Source of the DNA: Lutacidiplasma sp049802875
Lineage (GTDB): Archaea; Thermoplasmatota; Thermoplasmata; Lutacidiplasmatales; UBA184
Assembly: GCA_049802875.1 (NCBI GenBank)
Contig: JBARNH010000005.1
Location: forward strand, 1 to 64,000
Direction of reading: 5' to 3'
DNA length: 64,000 nucleotides
Part shown: positions 48,682 through 57,008 of the stretch, piece by piece
Position numbering within the stretch: position 1 is the stretch's first letter
Layout: each line of letters begins with the position of its first letter
Program-made: the position numbers and the translations under genes
Notes under the pieces: model-generated
Databases searched by the model: none
Told to the model about the DNA's origin: nothing
What the model saw: the letters and a program-made list of their open reading frames with translations, nothing else

Positions 48682-49386
48682 CTAGGCCCCCCGGACGTCG
48701 TGGGAGATCCGGCCGTCGCTCATGGTGAGGTGCCGTTGCGCGCGGCGGGCCACGTCGGGGTTGTGGGTGACAACGACGAGGGTCGCCTCCCGGTCGGCCC
48801 GCACCCGCTCGAGTAGGTCGAGGATCGCGGTGGCGTTCGTGGTATCGAGCTCGCCGGTCGGTTCATCGGCGAGCAGGAGCCCCGGCCGGTTCGCGAGCGC
48901 TCGGGCGACGGCGACGCGCTGCTCCTCGCCGCCCGACAACTGGTGAGGGAAGGCCCGTTCCTTTCCCCCGAGTCCCACCTCTCCCAGCAGCTCGGACGCG
49001 CGGCGTGTCCGCTCCGCACGAGGCAGGCGCAGCGCGCGCATGGGTAGCTCGACGTTCTCCCGAGCGGTCAAGGTCGGCAGCAGGTAGAAGCGCTGAAAGA
49101 TGAACCCGACACCCTCGAGGCGGAGCCGCGCCCGCTCGCGATCGGGGCGGCTGCCGACCGGTTGATCGTCCCAACGGACCTCTCCGGCGGTCGCCGAATC
49201 CAGGAGGCCCAAGAGGTTCAACAGAGTGGTCTTCCCGCACCCGCTGGGTCCTTCGACCGAGACGAACTCGCCCGGGGCGATTCGGAGGTTGACCTCCCGA
49301 AGGGCGGGCACCACCTCGGGCCCGCCGAGACGATACGTTCGTCCGACCCCCGCAAGTTCGATCGCCGGCGGATGGACGGCCGTCAT
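48682..49386 (-). CDS. MacB/LolD-type ABC transporter ATPase
   Basis: A 234-aa ATPase. Walker A is EGPSGCGKTT, the Q-loop segment is GFIFQRFYLLPTLTARENVELPM, the signature LSGGEEQRVAVARAL and Walker B LLLADEPTGELD. The T-x-x-NPDVARRAQRHLTMSDGRI end is typical of FtsE/MacB ATPases. It overlaps the upstream permease gene by 4 nt (ATGA) and abuts ABCE1. With the two permeases it would form a mechanotransmission-type exporter or lipoprotein/peptide handler. Confidence 0.92.
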   Translation of the reverse strand: MTAVHPPAIELAGVGRTYRLGGPEVVPALREVNLRIAPGEFVSVEGPSGCGKTTLLNLLGLLDSATAGEVRWDDQPVGSRPDRERARLRLEGVGFIFQRFYLLPTLTARENVELPMRALRLPRAERTRRASELLGEVGLGGKERAFPHQLSGGEEQRVAVARALANRPGLLLADEPTGELDTTNATAILDLLERVRADREATLVVVTHNPDVARRAQRHLTMSDGRISHDVRGA

Positions 49387-50630
49387 CGGAGCGCCTCGGT
49401 GATCTCGATCCGGAGCGCGGACCGGGTCGCGACGGCGCTCGCGAGGAGGGAGAGGAGGAGCACGCCCACGGCGATCGCGGCGAGCGTCCCTGGGTCGAAT
49501 ACGGCCAATCGCGCCGCTTCCTGCACGGTGGCCGATCCCCAGGTCGCGAGGGCCTCGACGATGAGGTATCCCCCGAGGAGCCCCACGGCAGATCCGAGCA
49601 GCGCCAGCACGAGTCCGTCGGTGACGATCTCGCGGGCGATCCATCGCCCGGGCAGACCGAGGGCCCGGCGGATCCCGATCGCGCGTCGGTCCGATTCTAC
49701 TCGACGGACGAGGACGAGCGCGAGGAAGAGCAGACCGACCGTAAGGCCGACCGACGAGAGCGCCAAGTAGAAGCCCGTGAGCACTCCGCTGGCCGACTGG
49801 AGCTGTTGCGCTTCCTGGTCGAGCGAGCTCACCTCGTAGTACGGGACCATCGCCTGGATCTCGGTCCTCACGAGGTCGAGGGTCGTCGGGTCCGACGCCG
49901 CGGAACCGACGACCGACACTTCGACCGTGTCGGCCGCATCGGGAGCGGTCGTGCCGACTCCGCCGGCAAATCCGCTCATCACCTGGAGGTCCGAGAGCGG
50001 AAGAACGATCGCGAACGCTCCCGTCGGACCCAGCTCCGTGGGCGGAACTCCGAACGTGCCGGTCACGTTGTACGCGACCGCCTGACTCCGGTTGTCCGCG
50101 AGGCTCAGCCACAACGTCGAACCCTTGCCGATCCCGTTCGACTGGGCGAGCGGCGAGGAGACGAGCACGTCGTACGCCGCGGGACCTGCGTAGGAACCGT
50201 TGTCAAAGTGAACCAGGTCGGTAGGATCTCCTAGGGGTAACGGGTTCGGGAAGAGGTCGCTCTCGGCCGGCCCGAGCGTCGGAATGAACTGGTCGGGAAT
50301 CACCCCTTCGGCCAAGACCGGTGTCGCCCCTCCACCGGGAGGGTAGGCATTGATGCTGACGCTCAGGACCGGGGAGGCGGCCGCCACCGACGCAATCCCG
50401 AGGATCCGACCAGTGAGATTGTGTGCGTGCGTGATCCCGTGAATTCCGGCGGCACTCACCACGATCTGGTAACCGGCGTTCTGTAGGTCGGCGAGCTCGT
50501 GCGCGGAGACACCCCCGCCGACGCTCACGAGTACCACCGGCAGGGCTACCGCGGTGCCGATCGCCGCGATGGCGAGGATCTGCTGGAGTCGGAGGTGGCG
50601 AAGGCTCGCGCCGAACCCGAACCGCATCAT
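49383..50630 (-). CDS. FtsX/MacB-like ABC permease B
   Basis: A 415-aa protein. One N-terminal membrane helix (about 18-40) is followed by a large extracytoplasmic region (about 45-265) and three C-terminal helices separated by the basic RRVESDRRAIGIRRALGLPGRWI loop. This is the FtsX/MacB permease layout. The ectodomain is rich in Gly, Pro and Asn-containing sequons, as in exported archaeal proteins. The start ATG overlaps the previous permease stop. Paired with permease A (50627-51922), it is expected to form a heterodimer with the ATPase. Confidence 0.85.
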   Translation of the reverse strand: MMRFGFGASLRHLRLQQILAIAAIGTAVALPVVLVSVGGGVSAHELADLQNAGYQIVVSAAGIHGITHAHNLTGRILGIASVAAASPVLSVSINAYPPGGGATPVLAEGVIPDQFIPTLGPAESDLFPNPLPLGDPTDLVHFDNGSYAGPAAYDVLVSSPLAQSNGIGKGSTLWLSLADNRSQAVAYNVTGTFGVPPTELGPTGAFAIVLPLSDLQVMSGFAGGVGTTAPDAADTVEVSVVGSAASDPTTLDLVRTEIQAMVPYYEVSSLDQEAQQLQSASGVLTGFYLALSSVGLTVGLLFLALVLVRRVESDRRAIGIRRALGLPGRWIAREIVTDGLVLALLGSAVGLLGGYLIVEALATWGSATVQEAARLAVFDPGTLAAIAVGVLLLSLLASAVATRSALRIEITEALR

Positions 50631-51922
50631 GGGGCGCGGAGCTCCTCCGCAACGGGTAGGCTCATCGCGCGGGCCGCCGGCAGGATCGCCGCGACGAGGC
50701 CGATGAGGAGGACGAGCGCGATCCCGAACCCGAGCACCTCGGCGTCGAACGAGACGAAGGAGAACCCGGCCGGGAGCCCGCCGATCAAATGGAGCAGGAA
50801 CCGGTTCAACTCCCACGCGGCGGCATAGGCGATCGGAAAGCCCACGGCAAGGCCCGCGACGGAGAGGAGAAGCCCCTCCTCCGCGACCAGGGCGCCGACC
50901 CGAGCGCGCGAGAAGCCGACGGCCCGGAGCAATGCAATCTCACGGCTCCGGTCGTCCACCGACATTTGGAGCACGGTCGTCGCGAACAGCGCCGCCACGA
51001 TGACTCCGATCGCCCCGATCAGGATCCCGAACGTACGGTAGACGTTGACCACCTGCTGGATCGCTCCGAGTACCTCCGCGAGCGTGATCACCGTGAGAGA
51101 GGGGAACACCGTTTCGATCCGAGTCTGGTCCGCCGACGCCGTGGTGGGGTCGACGAGATGGATGAGGAGTAAGGACGTGTAGTCGGTGGACGGGGTAGCC
51201 CCGCCGACGATCGCCTGGAGTTCGGAGAGGTAGAGAAACGCGAGCTGGGCGGAGGGGATCAACCAAAACGGACCGGAGATGCCGACCACCCGGAACGCCG
51301 TCGAGTTCGCGTACCACGCCGGCAGCGCGGACGCGCTCGGCGCCTGGGCTGGGTTGACCCAAACAAGGTCACCGACCCCGACGCCCAGTGCCCCGGCGAG
51401 TCCCTGGTCGAGCACGATCTCGTGGGTGAACGGCCCGCGGTAACTGCCGTTCGCGTAGTGAGGGTCGCCGGCGAAGGTGAACCCGGTCCCATTGTACAGC
51501 TCGGGAGTCTCGATCCCCGTATTGTCGGACGGGATCCAGCCGACCGACCCGGCGCCGGTGGGGGTCCAGTCGCTCGGAACGCGGCTAGCGTTGGCCGCGG
51601 CGTAGAGGGACGCGTTGCCGAAGACCAGCTCGCTGATCAACCACGGGCTGGCCACCGCCACGTTCGAGTCCGCCGCCGGGATCTCGCTCGACAGGTTGTG
51701 GGCGTGGGAGATCGGGGGCACGCTCCCGGTCGTGATGGTCGTGTTGGCGCTGGCCGCGATCAAGTCGACGCCGCTTGCGGTCGCGAGCTCGGTGGAACTC
51801 GTCTGAACTCCCGCGGAGATCGCGAGAAGCAAGACGACGAGCCCGACCGCGAGCCCGACGCCGAGCGACGTGAGGGCAGAGCGGCCCGGACGACGACGGA
51901 TCGCGTCCAGCGCGTAGCGCAC
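50627..51922 (-). CDS. FtsX/MacB-like ABC permease A
   Basis: A 431-aa protein of the same layout as permease B: an N-terminal helix (SALTSLGVGLAVGLVVLLLAIS), a long ectodomain with several N-x-S/T sites, then three membrane helices around DRSREIALLRAVGFSRARVG. GTG 51922 is the start because it precedes MRYALDAIRRRPGRSALTSLG, the usual cytosolic lead of these permeases; the open frame continues upstream in antisense to mptA. It lies 17 nt after mptA. Confidence 0.85.
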   Translation of the reverse strand: MRYALDAIRRRPGRSALTSLGVGLAVGLVVLLLAISAGVQTSSTELATASGVDLIAASANTTITTGSVPPISHAHNLSSEIPAADSNVAVASPWLISELVFGNASLYAAANASRVPSDWTPTGAGSVGWIPSDNTGIETPELYNGTGFTFAGDPHYANGSYRGPFTHEIVLDQGLAGALGVGVGDLVWVNPAQAPSASALPAWYANSTAFRVVGISGPFWLIPSAQLAFLYLSELQAIVGGATPSTDYTSLLLIHLVDPTTASADQTRIETVFPSLTVITLAEVLGAIQQVVNVYRTFGILIGAIGVIVAALFATTVLQMSVDDRSREIALLRAVGFSRARVGALVAEEGLLLSVAGLAVGFPIAYAAAWELNRFLLHLIGGLPAGFSFVSFDAEVLGFGIALVLLIGLVAAILPAARAMSLPVAEELRAP

Positions 51923-51939
51923 GGCCCCTCCCGACTCCT

Positions 51940-52848
51940 TCAGTCGACCGTGGGCCGACGGAGCTCGGCGAACGTGATCCGGTGCGACGCTTCCACGTTG
52001 TACTTGTGGATGGACTCCTCGCTGACGGTGCGGGCGCGAACGATCACCGAGTCCGGCACGTGGGGGAACGTCGACGGAAGACTGGCGAGCAGATCGCGGA
52101 GTACGTCCTCGACGAACTTGGGATGTCGGTGGGCATCGAGCACCACTTGCCCCTCGTCCCCCCGTTTGAGGATCGCGTACGTCGGGCTTGACTGGGCTCG
52201 CTCGATCGCCCCGATCAATTCGTCGACCTCGACCTCCGTATCGTCCCCTATTTCGAACACGAGGCGGGTCCGGTTGCGCTGATTGTGCGAAATCATCGGG
52301 AGGGTCGCGAGTTGCGGGTCGGACAGCGCAGGGTACTCCCGAGTGAGCAGCTCCCGGCTCGTCTCCATCGCGCACGGGCAAGCGGTCATCCCGACGGCCT
52401 CGGCCCCGATCGCCCGGCGGAGTTCCACCGTGCCTCCGTTCGCGCGAATCGCGCGAGCCTCGGCGAGCAACAAGAAATCCTCGAAGCTCCGCTTCGTTTC
52501 CGAGATCCCTTTCCGGAGGAAGTACTCGGCGGACGCTTCGACCGTCGCCTCGGTGGCGTAGGCGTGGCGCGCGAGGAGTTCCCGCGCGATGGTCGAGCAT
52601 GCCGACTCGAGGCTCGCGACCGGGCGCTCCACCGTCCGATCGACGATCTCGGCGAGCACCTCCGCATTTCGCGACAGATCAGAACCCTTGCGACTCGACG
52701 GCAGGTCGACCCCCACCTCGAACGTTGCGGCGAGGGTGTGCACGCGGTCCGCTCGCTGCACGGACAAGGGCTTGCGAATTCCCGAGACCCCGACCGACCG
52801 CAGCTGGAGTCGGCCCTGAGCGGGGGCCATCGCGTGAACGTCCCTCAT
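51940..52848 (-). CDS. mptA: GTP cyclohydrolase MptA (FolE2/type IB family)
   Basis: A 302-aa tunnelling-fold enzyme. It contains the metal-site segments GMTACPCAMETSRELL and MISHNQRNRTRLVFEIGDD, and the C-terminal HRHPKFVEDVLRDLL with NVEASHRITFAELR. MptA uses Fe2+ to open GTP and make the cyclic phosphate used for methanopterin-type cofactors. The archaeal 7-deazaguanine (archaeosine) route also begins with a GTP cyclohydrolase. A TATA box (52870-52879) places transcription start at the ATG. It heads a minus-strand gene run through ABCE1. Confidence 0.9.
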   Translation of the reverse strand: MRDVHAMAPAQGRLQLRSVGVSGIRKPLSVQRADRVHTLAATFEVGVDLPSSRKGSDLSRNAEVLAEIVDRTVERPVASLESACSTIARELLARHAYATEATVEASAEYFLRKGISETKRSFEDFLLLAEARAIRANGGTVELRRAIGAEAVGMTACPCAMETSRELLTREYPALSDPQLATLPMISHNQRNRTRLVFEIGDDTEVEVDELIGAIERAQSSPTYAILKRGDEGQVVLDAHRHPKFVEDVLRDLLASLPSTFPHVPDSVIVRARTVSEESIHKYNVEASHRITFAELRRPTVD

Positions 52849-52869
52849 CGTTCGAGCTACTCGAGGTCA

Positions 52870-52879
52870 CCTTAAACGG
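52870..52879 (-). promoter_or_regulatory. TATA-like box of the mptA gene run
   Basis: Minus-strand CCGTTTAAGG is centred 26 nt upstream of the mptA ATG at 52848, predicting a leaderless start. Confidence 0.6.
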
Positions 52880-52921
52880 TTGCTCGAGCCGCCCGCGGGA
52901 GACGGGGAGGCGCTCCGCGAC

Positions 52922-52929
52922 CTTATACA
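52922..52929 (+). promoter_or_regulatory. TATA box of sufT
   Basis: CTTATACA is centred about 26 nt upstream of the ATG at 52952, predicting a leaderless start. Confidence 0.65.
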
Positions 52930-52951
52930 CCCTTGACCGGTCGTCGGCACG

Positions 52952-53341
52952 ATGACCGAAGCGTCCCCCCCTCCCGCGGCACCGGCCCTGATCTCGTCGC
53001 CCGCTCCGGCTCCCAGCCCTCCGACGGCGACGGGACCCTACGCCGAACGGGAACGGCTCATTACCGAGAACCTGAAGCAGATTTACGACCCCGAGATCCC
53101 GATGAACATCGTCGACCTGGGGCTCATCTACGGGTTCGAATGGGCCGGGGATGACGTCACGCTCAAGATGACCCTGACCGCCCCCGGGTGCCCGGTCGCT
53201 GGGATTCTCGCCGAGGAGGTCAAGACCGCGATCGAGAAGGTCCCGAACGTCAAATCCGCGAAGGTCGACATGATTTGGGACCCCCCGTGGAGCCCCGAAC
53301 GGATGAGCGAGTTCGCGAAGCGCCAATTCGGCTACGCGTGA
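52952..53341 (+). CDS. sufT: SufT/MIP18-family (DUF59) Fe-S assembly factor
   Basis: A 129-aa protein. A Pro/Ala-rich N-terminal stretch of about 30 residues precedes the MIP18 domain (LKQIYDPEIPMNIVDLGLIYGFEW, MTLTAPGCPVAGILAEEV, VDMIWDPPWSPERMSEFAKRQFG). The conserved cysteine is in APGCP. Members help mature Fe-S proteins or carry persulfide. It lies apart from the main suf block but on the same chromosome stretch, and begins a sufT-GNAT-DUF1684 unit. Confidence 0.9.
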   Translation: MTEASPPPAAPALISSPAPAPSPPTATGPYAERERLITENLKQIYDPEIPMNIVDLGLIYGFEWAGDDVTLKMTLTAPGCPVAGILAEEVKTAIEKVPNVKSAKVDMIWDPPWSPERMSEFAKRQFGYA

Positions 53342-53928
53342 CGGGAGCGAACCCTACACCGCCCTATCGTACGTCGCCCCCGGACCTTATCGTCCGACAG
53401 CTCCGATGGTCGGATTTTGAGCCGCTCCGTGACCTCTACTATCTCCTCTACGAAGAGCGAAAGGTTCAGCGAGACATCGGGCTCACCCTCTTTCGCACGC
53501 CCCCCTCGAACTTCGAAGAGGTCAGCTGGTTCACCGGCTTGTACCGAGCGGTACAGTCGGGGGACGCGGTGGCCGCCGTGGCAGAGCGGAACGGCCACGT
53601 CGTCGGTAGCTGCGTCGTGCGTCGGGTCGGCCTGTCGGAAAGCTCCGAAGCGGGGCACGTCGGGCTGCTCGGGATCCTGGTCCATCGCGACCATCGGGGC
53701 GCCGGGGCGGGCCGGGCTCTTCTCGCCCACGCGCTCGCGCAGTGTCGGGCCAAATTCGAGATCGTCCGGTTGTCGGTCTTCTCGGTCAACGTTCGAGCCC
53801 GCAAGCTGTACGAGGAGTTCGGGTTCCGCTACATCGGGACCGTCCCCCGGCACGTGCTGCGCGACGGCGAGTACTTCGACGAGGACCTGATGGTGCTCGA
53901 CCTCGGCCCGACCGACGAGAATCGTTAA
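53338..53928 (+). CDS. GNAT-family acetyltransferase, RimI-like
   Basis: A 196-aa protein from a GTG overlapping the sufT stop (GTGA). Acetyl-CoA binding motif A is present as GLLGILVHRDHRGAGAGRALLAHALAQCRA, followed by VRLSVFSVNVRARKLYEEFGFRYIGTVP, a hallmark of protein N-alpha acetyltransferases and related GNATs. An aromatic YYLLYEERKVQRDIG stretch lies before the core. The substrate is probably a protein or small amine; not resolved. Confidence 0.85.
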   Translation: MTGANPTPPYRTSPPDLIVRQLRWSDFEPLRDLYYLLYEERKVQRDIGLTLFRTPPSNFEEVSWFTGLYRAVQSGDAVAAVAERNGHVVGSCVVRRVGLSESSEAGHVGLLGILVHRDHRGAGAGRALLAHALAQCRAKFEIVRLSVFSVNVRARKLYEEFGFRYIGTVPRHVLRDGEYFDEDLMVLDLGPTDENR

Positions 53929-53952
53929 GCGGCGCACGTCCTCGTACGGCCG

Positions 53953-54639
53953 ATGCCGAAGAACGACCCGTGGCAGCGCGAGCTCGAGAACGAGCGACGC
54001 ATGAAGGACGAGTTCATGGCTCGGCATCCCGAGTCGCCGTTCGTTGCGGGGCGCGTCCCGTTCCACGAGCTCCGGTACTTTCCTCCCGACGCGAAGTACC
54101 GGGTCCACGCGACCCTGAAACGCTCGGCCGTCCCCGAGGAGGCCTATCTGCGCACCAATCGCGACGGTCAGGCCGTGATGCGATATCTCGGGGACCTCTC
54201 CTTTACCTTGGACGGGGAGCGGTTGAGCCTCGGGGTGTACCACGCCGGCGAGGGAGTCGGGACCTCGGTCTTCGTCCCGTTCCGGGATCGGACCAGTGGC
54301 GAGGACTCCTACGGGCCCGGCCGGTACCTCACGCTCGAGCTCAACGAGGCCGACGAGTACGACGTCGACTTCAACCGCGCGTTCAATCCGTACTGCGCCT
54401 ACACCGACGACTACGAATGCGGCTTTCCTCCGGCGGAGAACGACCTCTCCGTTCCGATCCGCGCCGGAGAGAAGGCGTGGGCCGCCGACCGGAACCCGCG
54501 GACTCCCTCAAGCGTCGTCTTGGAGCAGCTGAGAAAGGCGACCGGTCGAGCGCCGCCAGCGAGGGCCAAGAAGGTTCGCCCGGCATCCCGCGGGAAACCC
54601 CGAGCTAAAGGTGCGGGAAGCTCGCGAGGATCCCGGTGA
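53953..54639 (+). CDS. DUF1684-family protein
   Basis: A 228-aa protein. The DUF1684 core is clear: VPFRDRTSGEDSYGPGRYLTLELNEADEYDVDFNRAFNPYCAYTDDYECGFPPAENDLSVPIRAGEKAW. Its invariant Gly, Arg, Asn and Tyr positions are all present. The fold is a beta-rich barrel of unknown activity. An Arg/Lys/Ala-rich tail of about 35 residues follows and overlaps the convergent marC gene by 35 nt. It lies 24 nt after the GNAT gene, probably in one unit with sufT. Confidence 0.8.
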   Translation: MPKNDPWQRELENERRMKDEFMARHPESPFVAGRVPFHELRYFPPDAKYRVHATLKRSAVPEEAYLRTNRDGQAVMRYLGDLSFTLDGERLSLGVYHAGEGVGTSVFVPFRDRTSGEDSYGPGRYLTLELNEADEYDVDFNRAFNPYCAYTDDYECGFPPAENDLSVPIRAGEKAWAADRNPRTPSSVVLEQLRKATGRAPPARAKKVRPASRGKPRAKGAGSSRGSR

Positions 54640-55207
54640 TCACGAACTGAATACCGACCGCCGCGAGCAGGAGCCCCAACACCCGCGTCATCGCCATCAC
54701 TCCGACCCGCCCGAGGGACCGGAGGATCGGTTGTCCGTACCGCAGCACGAAGAACGCCGCGACGGTCGTGATCCCGATCGCGATGAACGTCGCGAGAATG
54801 GAGAGCGGGCTGTTCATCGCGTTCCCCTCGTAGATCATGACGGTGGAGATGGCTCCGGGGCCGGCGAGGAGCGGGATGCCGAGCGGTACGATGGACAGCT
54901 CGTCGCGTCGGGCGATCGCCTCGTCCTGGTCTTGGGCAGTGAGCTTGACCTTCGTGACCTCCCCCCGGAGCATGTCGTACGCGACCATGAACAGCAGGAT
55001 GCCTCCCGCAATCTCGAACGCGGCGAGCGTGAATCCGAACGCTTGGAAGAGGAACCGCCCGACCAGGGCGAAGAGGGCGAGGACGGCGGCCATCACGACG
55101 ACCGCGCGGTGCAGGATGATGTTCCGGTCGGCCTCCGAGAATCCGGCGGTCAGGGAGACGAAGAACGGCAAGGTGCCGATCGGGTCCACGATCGCGAAGA
55201 TCGTCAC
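54605..55207 (-). CDS. MarC-family membrane protein
   Basis: A 200-aa protein with about six membrane helices. MarC hallmarks are FAIVDPIGTLPFFVSLTAG near the N-terminus, AFEIAGGILLFMVAYDML, and SIVPLGIPLLAGPGAISTVMIYEG. The role of the family is unsettled; solute transport has been proposed. The first helix is slightly short with the GTG at 55207, and no better ATG or GTG lies upstream in frame. The true start may therefore be unusual. Confidence 0.82.
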   Translation of the reverse strand: MTIFAIVDPIGTLPFFVSLTAGFSEADRNIILHRAVVVMAAVLALFALVGRFLFQAFGFTLAAFEIAGGILLFMVAYDMLRGEVTKVKLTAQDQDEAIARRDELSIVPLGIPLLAGPGAISTVMIYEGNAMNSPLSILATFIAIGITTVAAFFVLRYGQPILRSLGRVGVMAMTRVLGLLLAAVGIQFVITGILASFPHL

Positions 55208-55349
55208 GATGATGGCGAGTAGCTCGTACCAGTCGGTCAGCCCAATCCCCTCTCCGAGCGCTCCCGGGAGCCTCGAGGGGTTTCAAGCCTTCGGGGACCG
55301 CCCGGACGGGGCGCGGACGAACCGCCGCGCTCCGAAAGGAGTCGAGGGA

Positions 55350-55808
55350 CTAGGTTCGATGGTCGGAACGGGCCCGGTGTCGGGCGGCACGGTGTCGTCG
55401 AGCCACCGGAGCCGGCGAGCCGGCGGGTCGACGCCGGACCGTAGGGCGGAGCCGTTTCGACCCGCCACGTCGCGCCGATTCTTCCACGTCACGCCCCCGG
55501 AGTCGGATGACGAGCGGCTCGCGCTGAGGGTTGGCGAGGAGGAGTTCGTAGTCTCCGGGCGCCTGCGGGTCGAAATAGATCCGCGCCCGCCCGGCGAGAC
55601 GGACTCGCTGGACGTACGGGCCGCCGGCCTGCCCGATCAGAAGAACGAAGGATCGACCGGCGCGAGGGTTGTCGAGCTCGACGTCGATTTCGCAGGCCGG
55701 CGCCTCGAGTTGCATTTGGATCCGTACCGTGGAGGTCGGGTTGAGCACCAGGTACTTCGGAAGGTCGCGGAGCGCGGTGACCACGACCGGCGGACCCCCG
55801 CCAATCAC
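55350..55808 (-). CDS. Unrecognised beta-rich protein with a basic tail
   Basis: A 152-aa protein. Residues about 5-110 alternate strand-like segments (VVTALRDLPKYLVLNPTSTVRIQMQLEAPACEIDVELDNPRAGRSFVLLIG... DYELLLANPQREPLVIRLRG), suggesting a small beta-sandwich such as a C2- or Ig-like module. A tail of about 40 residues is very rich in Arg. GTG 55808 is preceded by a minus-strand TATA-like GATTTAACC about 39 nt upstream. No family is recognised. The tail could be a read-on into noncoding sequence. Confidence 0.5.
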   Translation of the reverse strand: MIGGGPPVVVTALRDLPKYLVLNPTSTVRIQMQLEAPACEIDVELDNPRAGRSFVLLIGQAGGPYVQRVRLAGRARIYFDPQAPGDYELLLANPQREPLVIRLRGRDVEESARRGGSKRLRPTVRRRPAGSPAPVARRHRAARHRARSDHRT

Positions 55809-55842
55809 AAAAGGTATGGGTTCGACGGGCGGGCGACGGCGA

Positions 55843-55850
55843 GGTTAAAT
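55843..55850 (+). promoter_or_regulatory. TATA-like box of the osmC gene
   Basis: GGTTAAAT is centred about 27 nt before the ATG at 55874, predicting a leaderless start. Read on the other strand it may also serve the gene at 55350. Confidence 0.55.
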
Positions 55851-55873
55851 CAGCTTCTCGACTCCTCGGGACG

Positions 55874-56311
55874 ATGGCCGCGAAAAGCACCGCCGAAGCA
55901 GTTTGGGAAGGCGACCTCCCGCACGGAAAGGGTCGCGTGAAAGGGACGAGCGGCGGACTCCCTGAGACTTCCGTCTCCTGGGCGGCCCGGACGGGAACGG
56001 TGGCCGGCCTCACCTCGCCGGAGGAACTCCTCGCGGCAGCGCACGCCGCCTGTTACACCATGGCGCTCTCGGCCGGCCTCGGTCGCATGCAGAAGCCGCC
56101 CCAGCAACTGGGCGCCATCGCGACGGCGACGTTCGACAAGGTCGGGGACGCCTGGAAGGTCACCACGATGGAGCTCACGGTCGTCGGGAAGGTCCCCGGG
56201 CTGACCCCGGCCGAATTCGAGACCGCGGCCAAGGCGGCCAGCGAAGGGTGCCCGATCTCCGGAGTGATGAAGGGGAACGTCGCGGTCAGCGTCACTGCGA
56301 GGCTCGAGTAG
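55874..56311 (+). CDS. osmC: OsmC-family peroxidase
   Basis: A 145-aa thiol peroxidase. The two redox cysteines are in HAACYTMALS (about residue 61) and EGCPISGVM (about 125). The LTSPEELLAAAHAACY motif is the family signature. The glycine-rich N-terminus (KGRVKGTSGGLPETSVSWAART) forms the swapped strands. It reduces organic hydroperoxides using a dithiol donor. Its 3' end overlaps the convergent dph6 gene by 20 nt. Confidence 0.93.
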   Translation: MAAKSTAEAVWEGDLPHGKGRVKGTSGGLPETSVSWAARTGTVAGLTSPEELLAAAHAACYTMALSAGLGRMQKPPQQLGAIATATFDKVGDAWKVTTMELTVVGKVPGLTPAEFETAAKAASEGCPISGVMKGNVAVSVTARLE

Positions 56312-57008
56312 CCCCCGCGAGCGCGAGATCGGCAAAGACGAACCCGTCGCGCTCGACGACCTCCCCCGGCTCCACCGGGATCGGTCGGTCGAACATCGGA
56401 CCCGCCGTCACGCACGTGTGAAACTCTCCGCGTTCCCCGCAGGGGTCGACCTCGGCGGGTAGGTCTGCGAGCAGCTCCCGGTCGAACGACCGTCCGGCGA
56501 AAGCGCGGGATAGCTTGCGAGGGTCGAGGGCGACGATCGTGGCCCGGAGGCCACGGTCGATCATCTCCCGAGCGAGCTCGTCGGTCCGACGTCCCCACAG
56601 CGGGAACACCGGGTCGATCCCCGTGCCTCGGAGTTTCTCTTCCCGGTAGGAGCGGATGTCCTCGAGGAATAGATCCCCGAACACGATGCGACGGACTCCC
56701 TCCGCCTCGAGCCGACCGACGACACTCCCCATCGCGCGTTCGTAGACCTCGTTGGGACAAGGGGACGGAATCGAGACTTTGTATAACGGAAGACCGGTCG
56801 CGCGAGCCTGCGCGTCGAGTACGGCTTCGCGCACGCCGTGCATCGAGACTCGGCGATACGCGTCGGTGATGGTCGTGAGCAAGCCGACGACCTCTAATTC
56901 CCCGGCCCGAAGCACCTCGTGGAGGGCGAAGGCCGAGTCCTTCCCGCTGCTCCAAGAGACGACGGCGCGGAGGCGGTCCGGGCGGGGGGTCGGCGTAGGG
57001 TCGGTCAT
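56292..57008 (-). CDS. Diphthine-ammonia ligase family ATPase (Dph6-like)
   Basis: A 238-aa N-type ATP pyrophosphatase. The PP-loop is SWSSGKDSAFAL, followed by the family's MHGVREAVLDAQARATGLPL, FGDLFLEDIRSYREEKL and DPCGERGEFHT. Dph6 performs the last amidation of diphthamide on EF2. A related archaeal branch has uncertain substrates, so the exact role is not proven. It overlaps the rfcL stop by 4 nt (ATGA) and should be cotranscribed with it. Confidence 0.85.
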   Translation of the reverse strand: MTDPTPTPRPDRLRAVVSWSSGKDSAFALHEVLRAGELEVVGLLTTITDAYRRVSMHGVREAVLDAQARATGLPLYKVSIPSPCPNEVYERAMGSVVGRLEAEGVRRIVFGDLFLEDIRSYREEKLRGTGIDPVFPLWGRRTDELAREMIDRGLRATIVALDPRKLSRAFAGRSFDRELLADLPAEVDPCGERGEFHTCVTAGPMFDRPIPVEPGEVVERDGFVFADLALAGATRASQ

